Positions 55,476-62,656 of a DNA stretch of 64,000 bases are shown here, piece after piece (positions within the stretch are counted from its first letter, which is position 1; every line of letters begins with the position of its first letter). A program made the position numbers and the translations under genes. The notes beneath the pieces were generated by a model. The model was given only the letters and a program-made list of their open reading frames with translations. It searched no databases and had not been told where the DNA came from. This DNA is from an uncultured Lachnospiraceae bacterium. Its GTDB lineage: Bacteria > Bacillota > Clostridia > Lachnospirales > Lachnospiraceae. The stretch is taken from contig CAJTTT010000006.1 of assembly GCA_910579285.1 (NCBI GenBank), positions 10,903 to 74,902 on the forward strand, given 5' to 3'.

Positions 55476-56492
55476 ATGTTAGGAAAACAGAGCATTCAGT
55501 TTCAGACGAAACCGTACATTATAAGCAGCGCCTCCATCGTGGGCAGTAAGGAAGCACAGGGCCCGATGGGGGAGCTTTTTGATAAAGTGGGTTATGATGA
55601 CAGCTTTGGCGCCGGGAACTGGGAGGAGGCGGAGAGCCGCCTGCAGAAGGAGGCGCTGGAGATCGCGATTTCTAAGGCCGGGCTTACCAAACAGGATATT
55701 CAGATGGTTTTCGCAGGGGATCTGCTGGGGCAGTCCATCGCCAGCAGTTTCGGGTTGGCAGGATACCAGCTTCCCCATGTAGGGCTTTACGGCGCGTGCT
55801 CCACCTGCGGCCTGTCCCTGACGATGGGCGGTGCGATGGTTTCCGCCGGATTTGCAGAGAAGGCGGCGTGCATCACATCCAGCCATTTTGCCAGCGCGGA
55901 GAAGGAGTTTCGGTTTCCTTTGTCCTACGGCAACCAGCGTCCGAAGTCAGCGACCTGGACGGTGACGGGAAGCGGCGCGTTTGTTGTCTCATCACAGCCG
56001 GGGAAACAGACGCGTGCGGTGATGGAGGGCGTAACGGTCGGTAAGATTGTGGATTACGGAGTAAAGGATTCCATGAATATGGGCGCGTGCATGGCTCCCG
56101 CAGCCGCCGACACGATCGCACAGAGTCTGGAAGATTTCGGCAGGGAGCCGAAGGATTATGACAGGATCATCACGGGGGATCTGGGCATGGTAGGACAAAA
56201 GCTCCTGTTTGACCTGCTTGCAGAGAAGCATATCGACATCACGAGGCAGCATATGGACTGCGGCATCGAGATCTACGACAGTGAGAAGCAGCACACGGAC
56301 GCAGGCGGTTCCGGGTGTGGGTGCAGTGCGGTTGTGCTGTCGGCGTATATTCTGAAAAAAATCGAGGAAGGTATCTGGAAGAGGGTTCTCTTTATCCCCA
56401 CAGGAGCGCTCCTTTCTAAGACCAGCTTTAACGAGGGACAGTCGATTCCCGGCATCGCCCACGGGGTGGTGCTGGAGCAGTATCAGGGATAA
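55476..56492 (+). CDS. spoVAD: Stage V sporulation protein AD
   Basis: SpoVAD is the dipicolinate-binding, thiolase-fold member of the SpoVA complex. The 338-residue protein has SIVGSKEAQGPMGELFDKVG, GDLLGQSIASSFGLAGYQLP, VGLYGACSTCGLSLTMGGAMV, SSHFASAEKEFRFPLSYGNQRPKSATWTVTGSGA (described in pieces), and DLGMVGQKLLFDLL with DSEKQHTDAGGSGCGCSA. The ATG at 55476 aligns with Bacillus SpoVAD. Its ribosome binding site lies in an inverted repeat. Normally the fourth gene of a spoVA operon; here it stands alone, 32 kb after spoVAC. Confidence 0.95.
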   Translation: MLGKQSIQFQTKPYIISSASIVGSKEAQGPMGELFDKVGYDDSFGAGNWEEAESRLQKEALEIAISKAGLTKQDIQMVFAGDLLGQSIASSFGLAGYQLPHVGLYGACSTCGLSLTMGGAMVSAGFAEKAACITSSHFASAEKEFRFPLSYGNQRPKSATWTVTGSGAFVVSSQPGKQTRAVMEGVTVGKIVDYGVKDSMNMGACMAPAAADTIAQSLEDFGREPKDYDRIITGDLGMVGQKLLFDLLAEKHIDITRQHMDCGIEIYDSEKQHTDAGGSGCGCSAVVLSAYILKKIEEGIWKRVLFIPTGALLSKTSFNEGQSIPGIAHGVVLEQYQG

Positions 56493-56587
56493 GATGTGAT
56501 AGAACAACCGTCGGACGTGCAATATCCTTCAGCTTCTAAGATGGTTATAAACCGATACTGCGAATTTTGCAAGATGGTTTAGGGAAC

Positions 56588-56609
56588 GGGGGTGACAGCC
56601 GCCGCCCCC
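56588..56609 (+). other. GC-rich hairpin between spoVAD and the next gene
   Basis: GGGGG (56588-56592) and CCCCC (56605-56609) can pair, enclosing TGACAGCCGCCG. No T-run follows. The remaining 56493-56729 gap shows no clear promoter. Confidence 0.3.
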
Positions 56610-56729
56610 ATGTGGTAGACTTATCTCGTACGAATCTGGTGTCCGAAAGGATGCGGGACGTATGCCGGTCCTGGTAAGATGCAGGGCGACAGCATTTCGT
56701 CCGGCAAGTGGGATTGGGAAGGAAGTGAG

Positions 56730-56966
56730 ATGAGCATGAGGGAGATGGAATTTAAAATGGAACGGCCGGGTCTTCTCAAGGAGGGAGACAAGGTCACGGT
56801 GACCGAGGGTGTTCTTCCCAGCAATTACTATTATACGATAGACCCGTCTCTTGCAATGTCTGGCAATTTTCCTTTCCGGGAGCGGATGCTGGAGCGGGAG
56901 GGTGTGGTGACGGAAGTCATCGAAAATGCCAGGGGATTTTATGTGAAAGCCAGATTCGGGGAGTGA
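56730..56966 (+). CDS. Small unknown protein with a KOW/SH3-like beta appearance
   Basis: The 78-residue product has many Arg and Glu (MEFKMERPGLLKEGDKVTVT, TIDPSLAMSGNFPFRERMLE, then REGVVTEVIENARGFYVKARFGE). GDKVTVT...REGVVTEVIENARGFYV recalls small beta-barrel proteins that start with a 'GDxV' strand. No family is assigned. The start could be 56730 or 56736; AAGGAAG precedes both. It lies 73 bases before ridA. Confidence 0.55.
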   Translation: MSMREMEFKMERPGLLKEGDKVTVTEGVLPSNYYYTIDPSLAMSGNFPFRERMLEREGVVTEVIENARGFYVKARFGE

Positions 56967-57039
56967 CATGTGAGACGAACTTGTTAAGCTAAGCAGCAGA
57001 GATTGTATCGCAGAGAAAAAGGAAAGAGAGGGAAATATT

Positions 57040-57417
57040 ATGTTAACTAAAGTGTCTACAGACAAAGCGCCGGCGGCCATCGGGCCTTATTCGCAGGGAA
57101 TCATTGCGGGGGATTTCCTCTTTGCGTCAGGACAGATTCCCATTGATCCTGCCACAGGACAAATCAAAGGCGGGGATGTGACTGAGCAGGCGGAGCAGGC
57201 CATGAAGAATGTGGGCGCGATTCTTGCGGAGGCGGGAACAGATTATACGAAGGTAGTGAAGACAACCTGTTTCCTGGCGGAGATGGCTGACTTTGCAGCG
57301 TTTAACGCGGTGTACGAAAAGTATTTCACTGAGAAACCGGCGAGAAGCTGTGTGGCGGTGAAACAGCTTCCAAAGGACGTGCTCTGTGAGGTGGAAGTTC
57401 TGGCGTATCTGGGATAG
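57040..57417 (+). CDS. ridA: RidA-family enamine/imine deaminase
   Basis: RidA removes reactive 2-aminoacrylate and related imines made by PLP enzymes. The 125-residue protein has KAPAAIGPYSQGII, DFLFASGQIPIDP, the EQAEQAMKNVGAILAEAG helix and PARSCVAVKQLPKDV, with the Arg that binds the substrate carboxylate (about 105) and the final EVLAYL. AGAGAGGGAAATATT precedes the ATG. It stands between an unknown small protein and aroK. Confidence 0.95.
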   Translation: MLTKVSTDKAPAAIGPYSQGIIAGDFLFASGQIPIDPATGQIKGGDVTEQAEQAMKNVGAILAEAGTDYTKVVKTTCFLAEMADFAAFNAVYEKYFTEKPARSCVAVKQLPKDVLCEVEVLAYLG

Positions 57418-57441
57418 GACGGATGGCAGTACGGCTAATAG

Positions 57442-57465
57442 GTTTACATAAGAAAGGTTTCCATA
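57442..57465 (-). repeat. TTATGTAAAC motif, copy 10, with a second GGTTTCCATA half-site, upstream of aroK
   Basis: GTTTACATAA (57442-57451) and GGTTTCCATA (57456-57465) are direct repeats 14 bases apart, as are the half-site variants of the helicase palindrome. They overlap the aroK ribosome binding region (AAAGG, 57453-57457). Confidence 0.6.
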
Positions 57466-57469
57466 GGTG

Positions 57470-57964
57470 ATGAGAGGAAAAAATATTGTTCTGATCGGCA
57501 TGCCGGGCGTGGGGAAGAGCACGGTGGGCGTGGTGCTAGCCAAGAAACTCGGATATGCCTTCGTGGATGCGGATCTGGTCATCCAGAGCCGGGAGGGCAG
57601 GCTTTTGCACGAAATCATTGCGGAGCGCGGTGTGGAAGGCTTCTGGCGGCTGGAGGAGGCCGTGGGCGAATCCATTGAGACCGAACGGACGGTGATCGCC
57701 ACCGGGGGAAGTGCGGTTTATGGTGAGAAAGCGATGGCGCATTATAAGCGCATTGGCACGGTGGTGTATCTGTCCCTTCCCCTGGAGGGAATCAGGGAGA
57801 GGCTTGGCGATCTCACGGAGCGGGGTGTGACGTTGAAAGAAGGGCAGGATCTGGACGGGCTGTATGTGGAGCGGCAGCCGCTCTATGAACGGTATGCCGA
57901 TGTCACGGTGGATTGCGAAGAGCTGTCGATCCGGGAGATTGTGGAGAAGATTGCGGCGTTTTAG
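57470..57964 (+). CDS. aroK: Shikimate kinase
   Basis: Phosphorylates shikimate at the 3-hydroxyl in the aromatic amino acid pathway. The 164-residue protein has Walker A IGMPGVGKST, FVDADLVIQ (Mg-binding Asp pair), IIAERGVEGFWRLEE, ATGGSAVYGEKAM (substrate-binding glycine loop) and YVERQPLYERYADVTVDCEE. The GTG at 57467 and ATG at 57470 are both possible starts; AAAGG is upstream. No other aro genes are adjacent. A terminator follows. Confidence 0.93.
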   Translation: MRGKNIVLIGMPGVGKSTVGVVLAKKLGYAFVDADLVIQSREGRLLHEIIAERGVEGFWRLEEAVGESIETERTVIATGGSAVYGEKAMAHYKRIGTVVYLSLPLEGIRERLGDLTERGVTLKEGQDLDGLYVERQPLYERYADVTVDCEELSIREIVEKIAAF

Positions 57965-58002
57965 AATGTTCGTTGTCTGGCAGCGATGAAAACGGAAAAA
58001 GG

Positions 58003-58041
58003 GAGCGCGCCTTTGCGGAATGGAGGCTGCGTTCTTTTTTT
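58003..58041 (+). terminator. Intrinsic terminator after aroK
   Basis: GAGCGCGCCT (58003-58012) pairs with AGGC-t-GCGTTC (58024-58034) with one bulge and one G-U pair, and seven T follow (58035-58041). Confidence 0.75.
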
Positions 58042-58049
58042 GCATGAAA

Positions 58050-58060
58050 CATTGTATAAT
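58050..58060 (+). promoter_or_regulatory. Candidate -10 region for spoVAE
   Basis: CATTGTATAAT contains both a sigma-G-type -10 (CATTGTA, fitting CATNNTA) and a sigma-A TATAAT (58055-58060). No good -35 is seen for sigma-G; the T-run of the terminator occupies that place. About 86 bases before the spoVAE start. Confidence 0.4.
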
Positions 58061-58145
58061 CTTTCCGAAATGACGGAAACTATCATCAAAAGAGTTTTGC
58101 TGATGAGATGGGGCAGCAGGATGCCTGGACAGGGAGGAAAATACG

Positions 58146-58502
58146 ATGGATTATTTCAATGCATTTTGGGTGGGCGGTCTGATCTGTGCGCTTGTGCAGA
58201 TCCTTTTGGAGAAAACAAAGCTTTTGCCGGGCCGTGTCATGGTGCTTCTGGTGTGTGTGGGAGCGGTGATCAGCTTTTTCGGGTGGTATGAGCCGTTCAT
58301 GGAATATGCGGGGGCGGGAGCCAGCGTACCGCTTCTGGGATACGGCAACATTTTGATGAAGGGCGTGAAGGAGGCCGTGGATGAGAGCGGTTTTATCGGC
58401 CTGTTCCAGGGCGGTTTCAAGACCGGGGCAGTTGGATGCTCGGCTGCATTGGTGTTCGGATATGTGGCAAGTCTTGTCTTTATGCCGAAGCCTAAAAAAT
58501 AA
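58146..58502 (+). CDS. spoVAE: Stage V sporulation protein AE (SpoVAEB-type)
   Basis: Small membrane part of the SpoVA complex. The 118-residue protein has four hydrophobic helices, FWVGGLICALVQIL, VMVLLVCVGAVISFF, the EYAGAGASVPLLGYGNILMKGV segment and FKTGAVGCSAALVFGYVASL. This matches SpoVAEB in length and pattern. AGGGAGGAAAATACG precedes the ATG. A GAGAG-rich SpoVAEA or SpoVAF was not found after it; the next gene is a sigma factor. Confidence 0.93.
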   Translation: MDYFNAFWVGGLICALVQILLEKTKLLPGRVMVLLVCVGAVISFFGWYEPFMEYAGAGASVPLLGYGNILMKGVKEAVDESGFIGLFQGGFKTGAVGCSAALVFGYVASLVFMPKPKK

Positions 58503-58651
58503 AAAAAGTTTTTTCATGTTCTTGAAGACAATGCGGGGGCAGATCCGTTAATATGTATAGATGCATATGAATCATATCCGAAAACATCCGGGGAAGAAAT
58601 GCAGAGTATGCATTTGCGGGTGGTAAAGCCGGAGGAAAGGAGGCAGCTCAC

Positions 58652-59221
58652 ATTAACAGGGAAGAACAATTGTCAGCGCTGATTGATTCTTACCAGCATC
58701 TTGTGTTTTCCATATGTTATAAAATGACAGCGGATTATTTTGCCTCCGAGGATCTGGCACAGGAAACTTTTTTGTCGGCCTATAAGCATCTGGGAGAGTT
58801 TGACGGCAGATACGAGAAAGCCTGGGTGTGCCGGATCGCCACCAACAAATGTCTGGATTACCTGCAGAGTGCAGGGCGGCGCAGTATCCCAACGGAAGAT
58901 CTGGGATTCGAAAGCGCAAGGGCGCCGGACGGGGGAGCGCCTTACGGCAAAGGCGCAGGAGCTGCCGGAGGAGATGAGGCGGCGGCACAGCATACGCCGG
59001 AGAGCATCTGTCTGGAGAAAGAGGTGCGGGAAACATTGCTTTCCAGATGTCTGTCCTTAAAGCCTCCCTACGATGAAATTGCCAAGGCATACTATTATGA
59101 TGAACTGGATGCGGGAGATATTGCAAAACAGAGAGGCGTTAAGAAAAAGACCATACAGACGCAGATTTACAGGGCGAGAAGTATGCTCCGCAGGATGTAT
59201 GAAAAGGAGAAAGGCGCATGA
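58652..59221 (+). CDS. ECF-type RNA polymerase sigma factor with probable ATT start codon
   Basis: The 189-residue protein (from 58652) has sigma region 2 (QHLVFSICYKMTADYFASED, LAQETFLSAYKHL) and region 4 (YDEIAKAYYYDELDAGDIAK, then RGVKKKTIQTQIYRARSML). A Gly/Ala-rich linker (about 90-120) lies between. AAAGGAGG (58636-58643) is eight bases before ATT at 58652, which opens (M)NREEQLSALIDSYQ, the usual N-terminus of this group. The first standard start, TTG at 58670, is 26 bases from the site and would remove six residues. Its stop overlaps the next gene, the likely anti-sigma. Confidence 0.85.
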   Translation: MNREEQLSALIDSYQHLVFSICYKMTADYFASEDLAQETFLSAYKHLGEFDGRYEKAWVCRIATNKCLDYLQSAGRRSIPTEDLGFESARAPDGGAPYGKGAGAAGGDEAAAQHTPESICLEKEVRETLLSRCLSLKPPYDEIAKAYYYDELDAGDIAKQRGVKKKTIQTQIYRARSMLRRMYEKEKGA

Positions 59222-59715
59222 TACATAATATTACGGAAGAGAGAAAAAAATTGAATAGACGTGACGCTTCCCTTCCGGCTCCTTTGACTGAGGAAGAACT
59301 GATGCGGCTGATCGAGACGGTTGAGGAACGGGAACTGCTGCACGCACCGGGACACTTGAAAGAAAACGTATGTTCGCACATACGCGCAGGGAAGCGGAGA
59401 GAGAGAAAACGTGCGCTTTTTGCTTACCGTGCTAAGGTTTTAGTGGGGATGGCGGCGGCTCTGGCGGTACTTTTCCTCGTACCTGTGGACGGAACAGAGG
59501 CGCAGGAAAGGACGCAGACGGGTTTCCGGGAACTGGTGCGCGAGGAGGAAATGTCAGTGAATGATGCGTGGGAGCGGGATATCCTTGACAGACAGCGTGA
59601 TATTGACAGGACATGGGAGAGATACCTGAAGGGGCAGGAGAGAACGGATGTCGGAAAACGGTATTTTGGACGTGTTGCAGAACAATTAAGGAATTATACC
59701 GATTGGGAGGATTGA
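59218..59715 (+). CDS. Probable membrane anti-sigma protein paired with the ECF sigma factor
   Basis: The 165-residue product overlaps the sigma gene by four bases (ATGA). It has a charged N-terminal cytoplasmic part (1-70; RKKLNRRDASLPAPLTEEEL, then RLIETVEERELLHAPGHL), one transmembrane helix (about 72-91; VLVGMAAALAVLFLV) and an outer, charged helical part (ERQRDIDRTWERYLKGQ). This is the usual layout of a one-pass anti-sigma, although no ZAS zinc motif (HxxxCxxC) is seen. The family assignment rests on context. Confidence 0.65.
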   Translation: MIHNITEERKKLNRRDASLPAPLTEEELMRLIETVEERELLHAPGHLKENVCSHIRAGKRRERKRALFAYRAKVLVGMAAALAVLFLVPVDGTEAQERTQTGFRELVREEEMSVNDAWERDILDRQRDIDRTWERYLKGQERTDVGKRYFGRVAEQLRNYTDWED

Positions 59716-59719
59716 TGAG

Positions 59720-60409
59720 ATGAAAAAACAGAAAAACAAATTTTGGCTGTTTGTGTTTTCCCTCTGTCCGGGGGCGGGGCACATGTATATGGGACTGATG
59801 AAGATGGGAGTCAGCATTCTGCTTGGCTTTATGCTGGGGGCATTCGCGGTTTCCCTCACAGGAATCGGTGCGCTGGCAGTGCTGCCCATCACACTCTACA
59901 TATACAGCTTTTTTCATGCAAACAATATCGGAGGGATGGAGGCAGAGCAGTTTGCGGCTCTGGAGGATGAATATCTTTTGGGGTTTGGCGACTGGGATAT
60001 GAGCCGCTTTAAGCTGGATAGGAAAAACAGGAACATTGCGGCAGTAGTGTGCATTTTGATCGGTGTTTCCATGTTGTGGAATGTGGGATTCGGTATGCTC
60101 AGGGATTATGTGGGCTGGGACAATCCGTTTATCAAAGCGGTCTATTATACTGTGAGGGACGAGGTGCCGAGAGTTGTTATTGCCATAGCGATTATCTGGT
60201 TTGGCGTGTCGCTGATGCGCGGAAAAAAGATGGATCCTGTGGAAGACGACAGGCATGTTGAGGCAGATTCCGCAAAGAAGCCGGTAATACTGCTGCAAAG
60301 CGCCCAGGAGCCGGAAACGGACGAACAGAAAGCGGAAGAAGCGGGTCTGGACATGCAGAGTGCAGAGGACTGTGAGACACATGCAAATGAGCAGGCGGGG
60401 GGGGCATAG
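59720..60409 (+). CDS. TM2-domain-like membrane protein with cytoplasmic tail
   Basis: The 229-residue protein starts MKKQKNKFWLFVFSLCPGAG, then HMYMGLMKMGVSILLGFML, a TM2-like pair of helices with a Cys-Pro-Gly-Ala-Gly-His turn. Two further helices follow (about 112-132 and 150-172). A polar acidic C-terminal tail of about 60 residues ends in EQAGGA. The function of TM2 proteins is unclear. GGGAGGATTGATGAG precedes the ATG. It probably belongs to the sigma/anti-sigma operon, with a 4-base gap. Confidence 0.7.
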   Translation: MKKQKNKFWLFVFSLCPGAGHMYMGLMKMGVSILLGFMLGAFAVSLTGIGALAVLPITLYIYSFFHANNIGGMEAEQFAALEDEYLLGFGDWDMSRFKLDRKNRNIAAVVCILIGVSMLWNVGFGMLRDYVGWDNPFIKAVYYTVRDEVPRVVIAIAIIWFGVSLMRGKKMDPVEDDRHVEADSAKKPVILLQSAQEPETDEQKAEEAGLDMQSAEDCETHANEQAGGA

Positions 60410-60413
60410 ACAT

Positions 60414-60761
60414 ATGGATATTCAAGAGAAGGATATGTGCAGGGAGAATACCGGGAGCCTGCGAACCCGCCGGGTCGGCTCCGTAACCTTCGGACTGACT
60501 CTCGTTCTGTTCGGCATTCTGTTTCTCATACATACGGTCATTCCGTCACTGGATTATGAGATCATCTTTCAGTGCTGGCCGATGGTTTTTGTCCTGCTGG
60601 GCATTGAAATTCTGGTGGAAAACCGCAGGAGCGACGCGGATAAGTACAGATTTGTCTATGATTTTCCTGCGATTCTGATGCTGATTATATTGCTTTTGTT
60701 TGCAATGGTGATGGCGGCGGCGGAAGTTTCCATACAGTATTACCAGAGAGGATGGTGGTAG
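60414..60761 (+). CDS. Small membrane protein resembling the LiaF/DUF5668 transmembrane module
   Basis: The 115-residue product has an N-terminal charged part with Cys (MDIQEKDMCRENTGSLRTRR) and three hydrophobic helices (about 28-48, 56-72 and 86-107): SVTFGLTLVLFGILFLIHTV, YEIIFQCWPMVFVLLGIEIL and FPAILMLIILLLFAMVMA. The FxxWPMxFVLLGIEIL element is typical of LiaF-TM/DUF5668 proteins, which sit near stress-response genes. The start at 60414 has a G-run nine bases upstream. It is the last gene of the sigma unit, ending in a structured repeat. Confidence 0.7.
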   Translation: MDIQEKDMCRENTGSLRTRRVGSVTFGLTLVLFGILFLIHTVIPSLDYEIIFQCWPMVFVLLGIEILVENRRSDADKYRFVYDFPAILMLIILLLFAMVMAAAEVSIQYYQRGWW

Positions 60762-60763
60762 TA

Positions 60764-60877
60764 GAGTGAAAAGAACTTCTAAAGCTCAGCAGCAGAGGCT
60801 GCTTCGCTAAGAAGTTCCAGGAGTTGCGATGCAACTCCGTTTCACTCAGGAGAATGCCCCAAATATGGGCATTCTCC
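60764..60877. repeat. Structured intergenic repeat, copy B
   Basis: The outer stem GAGTGAAA (60764-60771) pairs with TTTCACTC (60840-60847). Inside are AGAACTTC/GAAGTT, GCAGC-agag-GCTGC and GGAGTTGC-gat-GCAACTCC. A tail hairpin, GGAGAATGCCC/GGGCATTCTCC, spans 60849-60877. It is between the convergent genes at 60761 and 60908. Confidence 0.8.
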
Positions 60878-60907
60878 GCATGGATTTGAGATCCTGCTTC
60901 AGCAGAT

Positions 60908-61411
60908 TTACGTCTCCTCGTAGTCGAGCTGCCGCTTTGTCAAAAATTGTCTGACGGCCCTGTCCCAGAGCGCGTCCGGCGTCTTATCCATGAGAAAGGT
61001 GTGGAAGGCGGTGCCGGTGATGAGCGTGAGGGACGTGCCGTCATATTTTATATTGAGCACAAATGCCTTCACCTGGTCCGGGGTGACGGAAGTGTCCCCC
61101 TTTTCCAGAAGGGAGGCCGTGTATTCGGGGATCAGATGCAGAACAAAATGAAAGGCGGCAGGCGTGCGTTTCCCCTTAATCAGATCAAAACAGACAGGCC
61201 GGATTTTCTTCCACTGCGCAAATTCGCAGGGCCGGATTTCCCTGTCATCCCATTCTTCGGAGGTGTAGAACGCCCTGTTTTCACGGCCGTCTATGGTGAA
61301 AGTGCAGTAGGTGCTGATGGATGCCTGCTCCAGCAGAAAGGAGTCGAAGGCGTCCCCGCCAAGAAACTGGCTCATAAAGTGTTTGACATTTTTTATGCGT
61401 AATGCGATCAT
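60908..61411 (-). CDS. Conserved protein of unknown function (DUF5721-like)
   Basis: The 167-residue product begins MIALRIKNVKHFMSQFLGGD, then AFDSFLLEQASISTYCTFTI and DGRENRAFYTSEEW. I recall a similar N-terminus in a Lachnospiraceae family named DUF5721. Most of it reads as mixed alpha/beta without cysteine clusters or membrane segments. The minus-strand AGAGGCATCACATG gives the start. It is convergent with the sigma unit, with repeat copy B in between. The function is unknown. Confidence 0.6.
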   Translation of the reverse strand: MIALRIKNVKHFMSQFLGGDAFDSFLLEQASISTYCTFTIDGRENRAFYTSEEWDDREIRPCEFAQWKKIRPVCFDLIKGKRTPAAFHFVLHLIPEYTASLLEKGDTSVTPDQVKAFVLNIKYDGTSLTLITGTAFHTFLMDKTPDALWDRAVRQFLTKRQLDYEET

Positions 61412-61574
61412 GTGATGCCTCTCCGTTTTATTTTCTATGCTGCTTCGCGCAGATCAAAGATTTAAACCTTTTTTATAGAGTGATTCATACATATATTTAT
61501 ACCTGACAGAGCGTCTGCCCGTGTATCTTTGATTGTAAGATAATTGTTGGGGATTTGCAATGAATAAATGTGAT

Positions 61575-61603
61575 TTGCAAAATTGGGTATTCTATGGTAG
61601 TAT
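61575..61603 (+). promoter_or_regulatory. Promoter of the stand-alone degV gene
   Basis: TTGCAA (61575-61580), a 17-base spacer and TAGTAT (61598-61603), with TGG directly before the -10 (extended). It is 41 bases before the start codon. The rest of the 61412-61644 gap holds nothing recognisable. Confidence 0.55.
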
Positions 61604-61644
61604 AAGTGGTAATGAAAACTATGTAAAACGGTTGCGGAGGCTTT

Positions 61645-62481
61645 ATGAGCTATAAGATTGTGGTGGACAGCTGTTGTGAGCTGCCCGAAAACTATAAAAA
61701 TGACGGCAGATTCCAGAGTGTCCCGCTCGGACTGGAAGTGGGAGACTATGTGATTCAGGATGACGAGGGGTTTAACCAGAAGGAATTTTTGCAGAAAGTG
61801 GCGGATTATCCCCAGTGTCCCAAATCATCCTGTCCCTCCCCGGAGAAGTACCGGGAGGCATACCATGACGAAGCGGAGGAAGTTTATGCGGTGACGCTTT
61901 CCTCCCATTTAAGCGGCAGCTACAACAGTGCGGAGCTTGGCAGGAGCCTCTATGAGGAAAAGTACGGACCCAAAAAGATTCATGTGGTGGATTCCGAGTC
62001 TGCAAGCTGCGGGGAGACTCAGATTGTGGAAAAGATTGTTGCCTGCAAGGAGGCGGGACTCGGTTTTGAGGAGACGGTGAAGGCGGTGGAGACCTTCAAG
62101 CGGCAGATGCGCACTTATTTTGTGCTGGATAATCTGGAGACGCTCAGGAAAAACGGCCGTTTGAGCGGTGTGAAGGCGCTGGTGGCCACCACCTTGAATA
62201 TCAAACCTGTCATGGTGGGAAACTGGGGTGTGATTGAGCAGAAGGGACAGGCCATCGGTATCAACAAGGCGCTCGCCAAACTGGCAGATTTTATCGTTGG
62301 TGATGTGGAAAATCCGAAGGAGAGAACGCTGATGATTACCCACTGCAACTGCCCGGAGCGGGCGCAGTATATGCGCAGACTGATGGAGAAGCGGGCTTCT
62401 TACCGCAGGGTCGTGATTATGGATACAGCCGGGGTCAGCAGCATGTATGCCAACGACGGCGGTGTGATTGTGACACTATAA
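61645..62481 (+). CDS. DegV-family fatty-acid-binding protein (FakB-type)
   Basis: The 278-residue protein has the standard DegV pattern: YKIVVDSCCELPENYKNDGR, TLSSHLSGSYNSAELGRSLY, VVDSESASCGETQIVE, YFVLDNLETLRKNGRLSG and NIKPVMVGNWGVIEQKGQA. DegV/FakB proteins hold a fatty acid for phosphorylation by FakA. It is a useful intact reference for the DegV domain of the hybrid kinase at 38442-41138. GCGGAGG precedes the ATG. It has its own promoter and ends in repeat copy C. Confidence 0.94.
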   Translation: MSYKIVVDSCCELPENYKNDGRFQSVPLGLEVGDYVIQDDEGFNQKEFLQKVADYPQCPKSSCPSPEKYREAYHDEAEEVYAVTLSSHLSGSYNSAELGRSLYEEKYGPKKIHVVDSESASCGETQIVEKIVACKEAGLGFEETVKAVETFKRQMRTYFVLDNLETLRKNGRLSGVKALVATTLNIKPVMVGNWGVIEQKGQAIGINKALAKLADFIVGDVENPKERTLMITHCNCPERAQYMRRLMEKRASYRRVVIMDTAGVSSMYANDGGVIVTL

Positions 62482-62483
62482 CA

Positions 62484-62597
62484 AAGTGAAAAGAACTTCT
62501 AAAAACTCAGCAGCAAAGGCTGCCTCGTTAAGAAGTTCTAGGAGTTGCTCCGCAACTCCGTTTCACTTAGGAGAACGCCCAAAAACGGGCATTCTCC
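62484..62597. repeat. Structured intergenic repeat, copy C
   Basis: The outer stem AAGTGAAA (62484-62491) pairs with TTTCACTT (62561-62568). Internal arms AGAACTTCT/AAGAAGTTCT, GCAGC-aaag-GCTGC and GGAGTTGC-tcc-GCAACTCC match copy B. The tail hairpin GGAGAACGCCC/GGGCATTCTCC (62570-62597) has one C-A mismatch. It is between the convergent degV and LytTR genes. Confidence 0.8.
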
Positions 62598-62656
62598 GCG
62601 TTGCGTTTAGATTTTGCGATGTGGGCAGAACAGAAAGAGGGGTTGCGGGAGAACGG

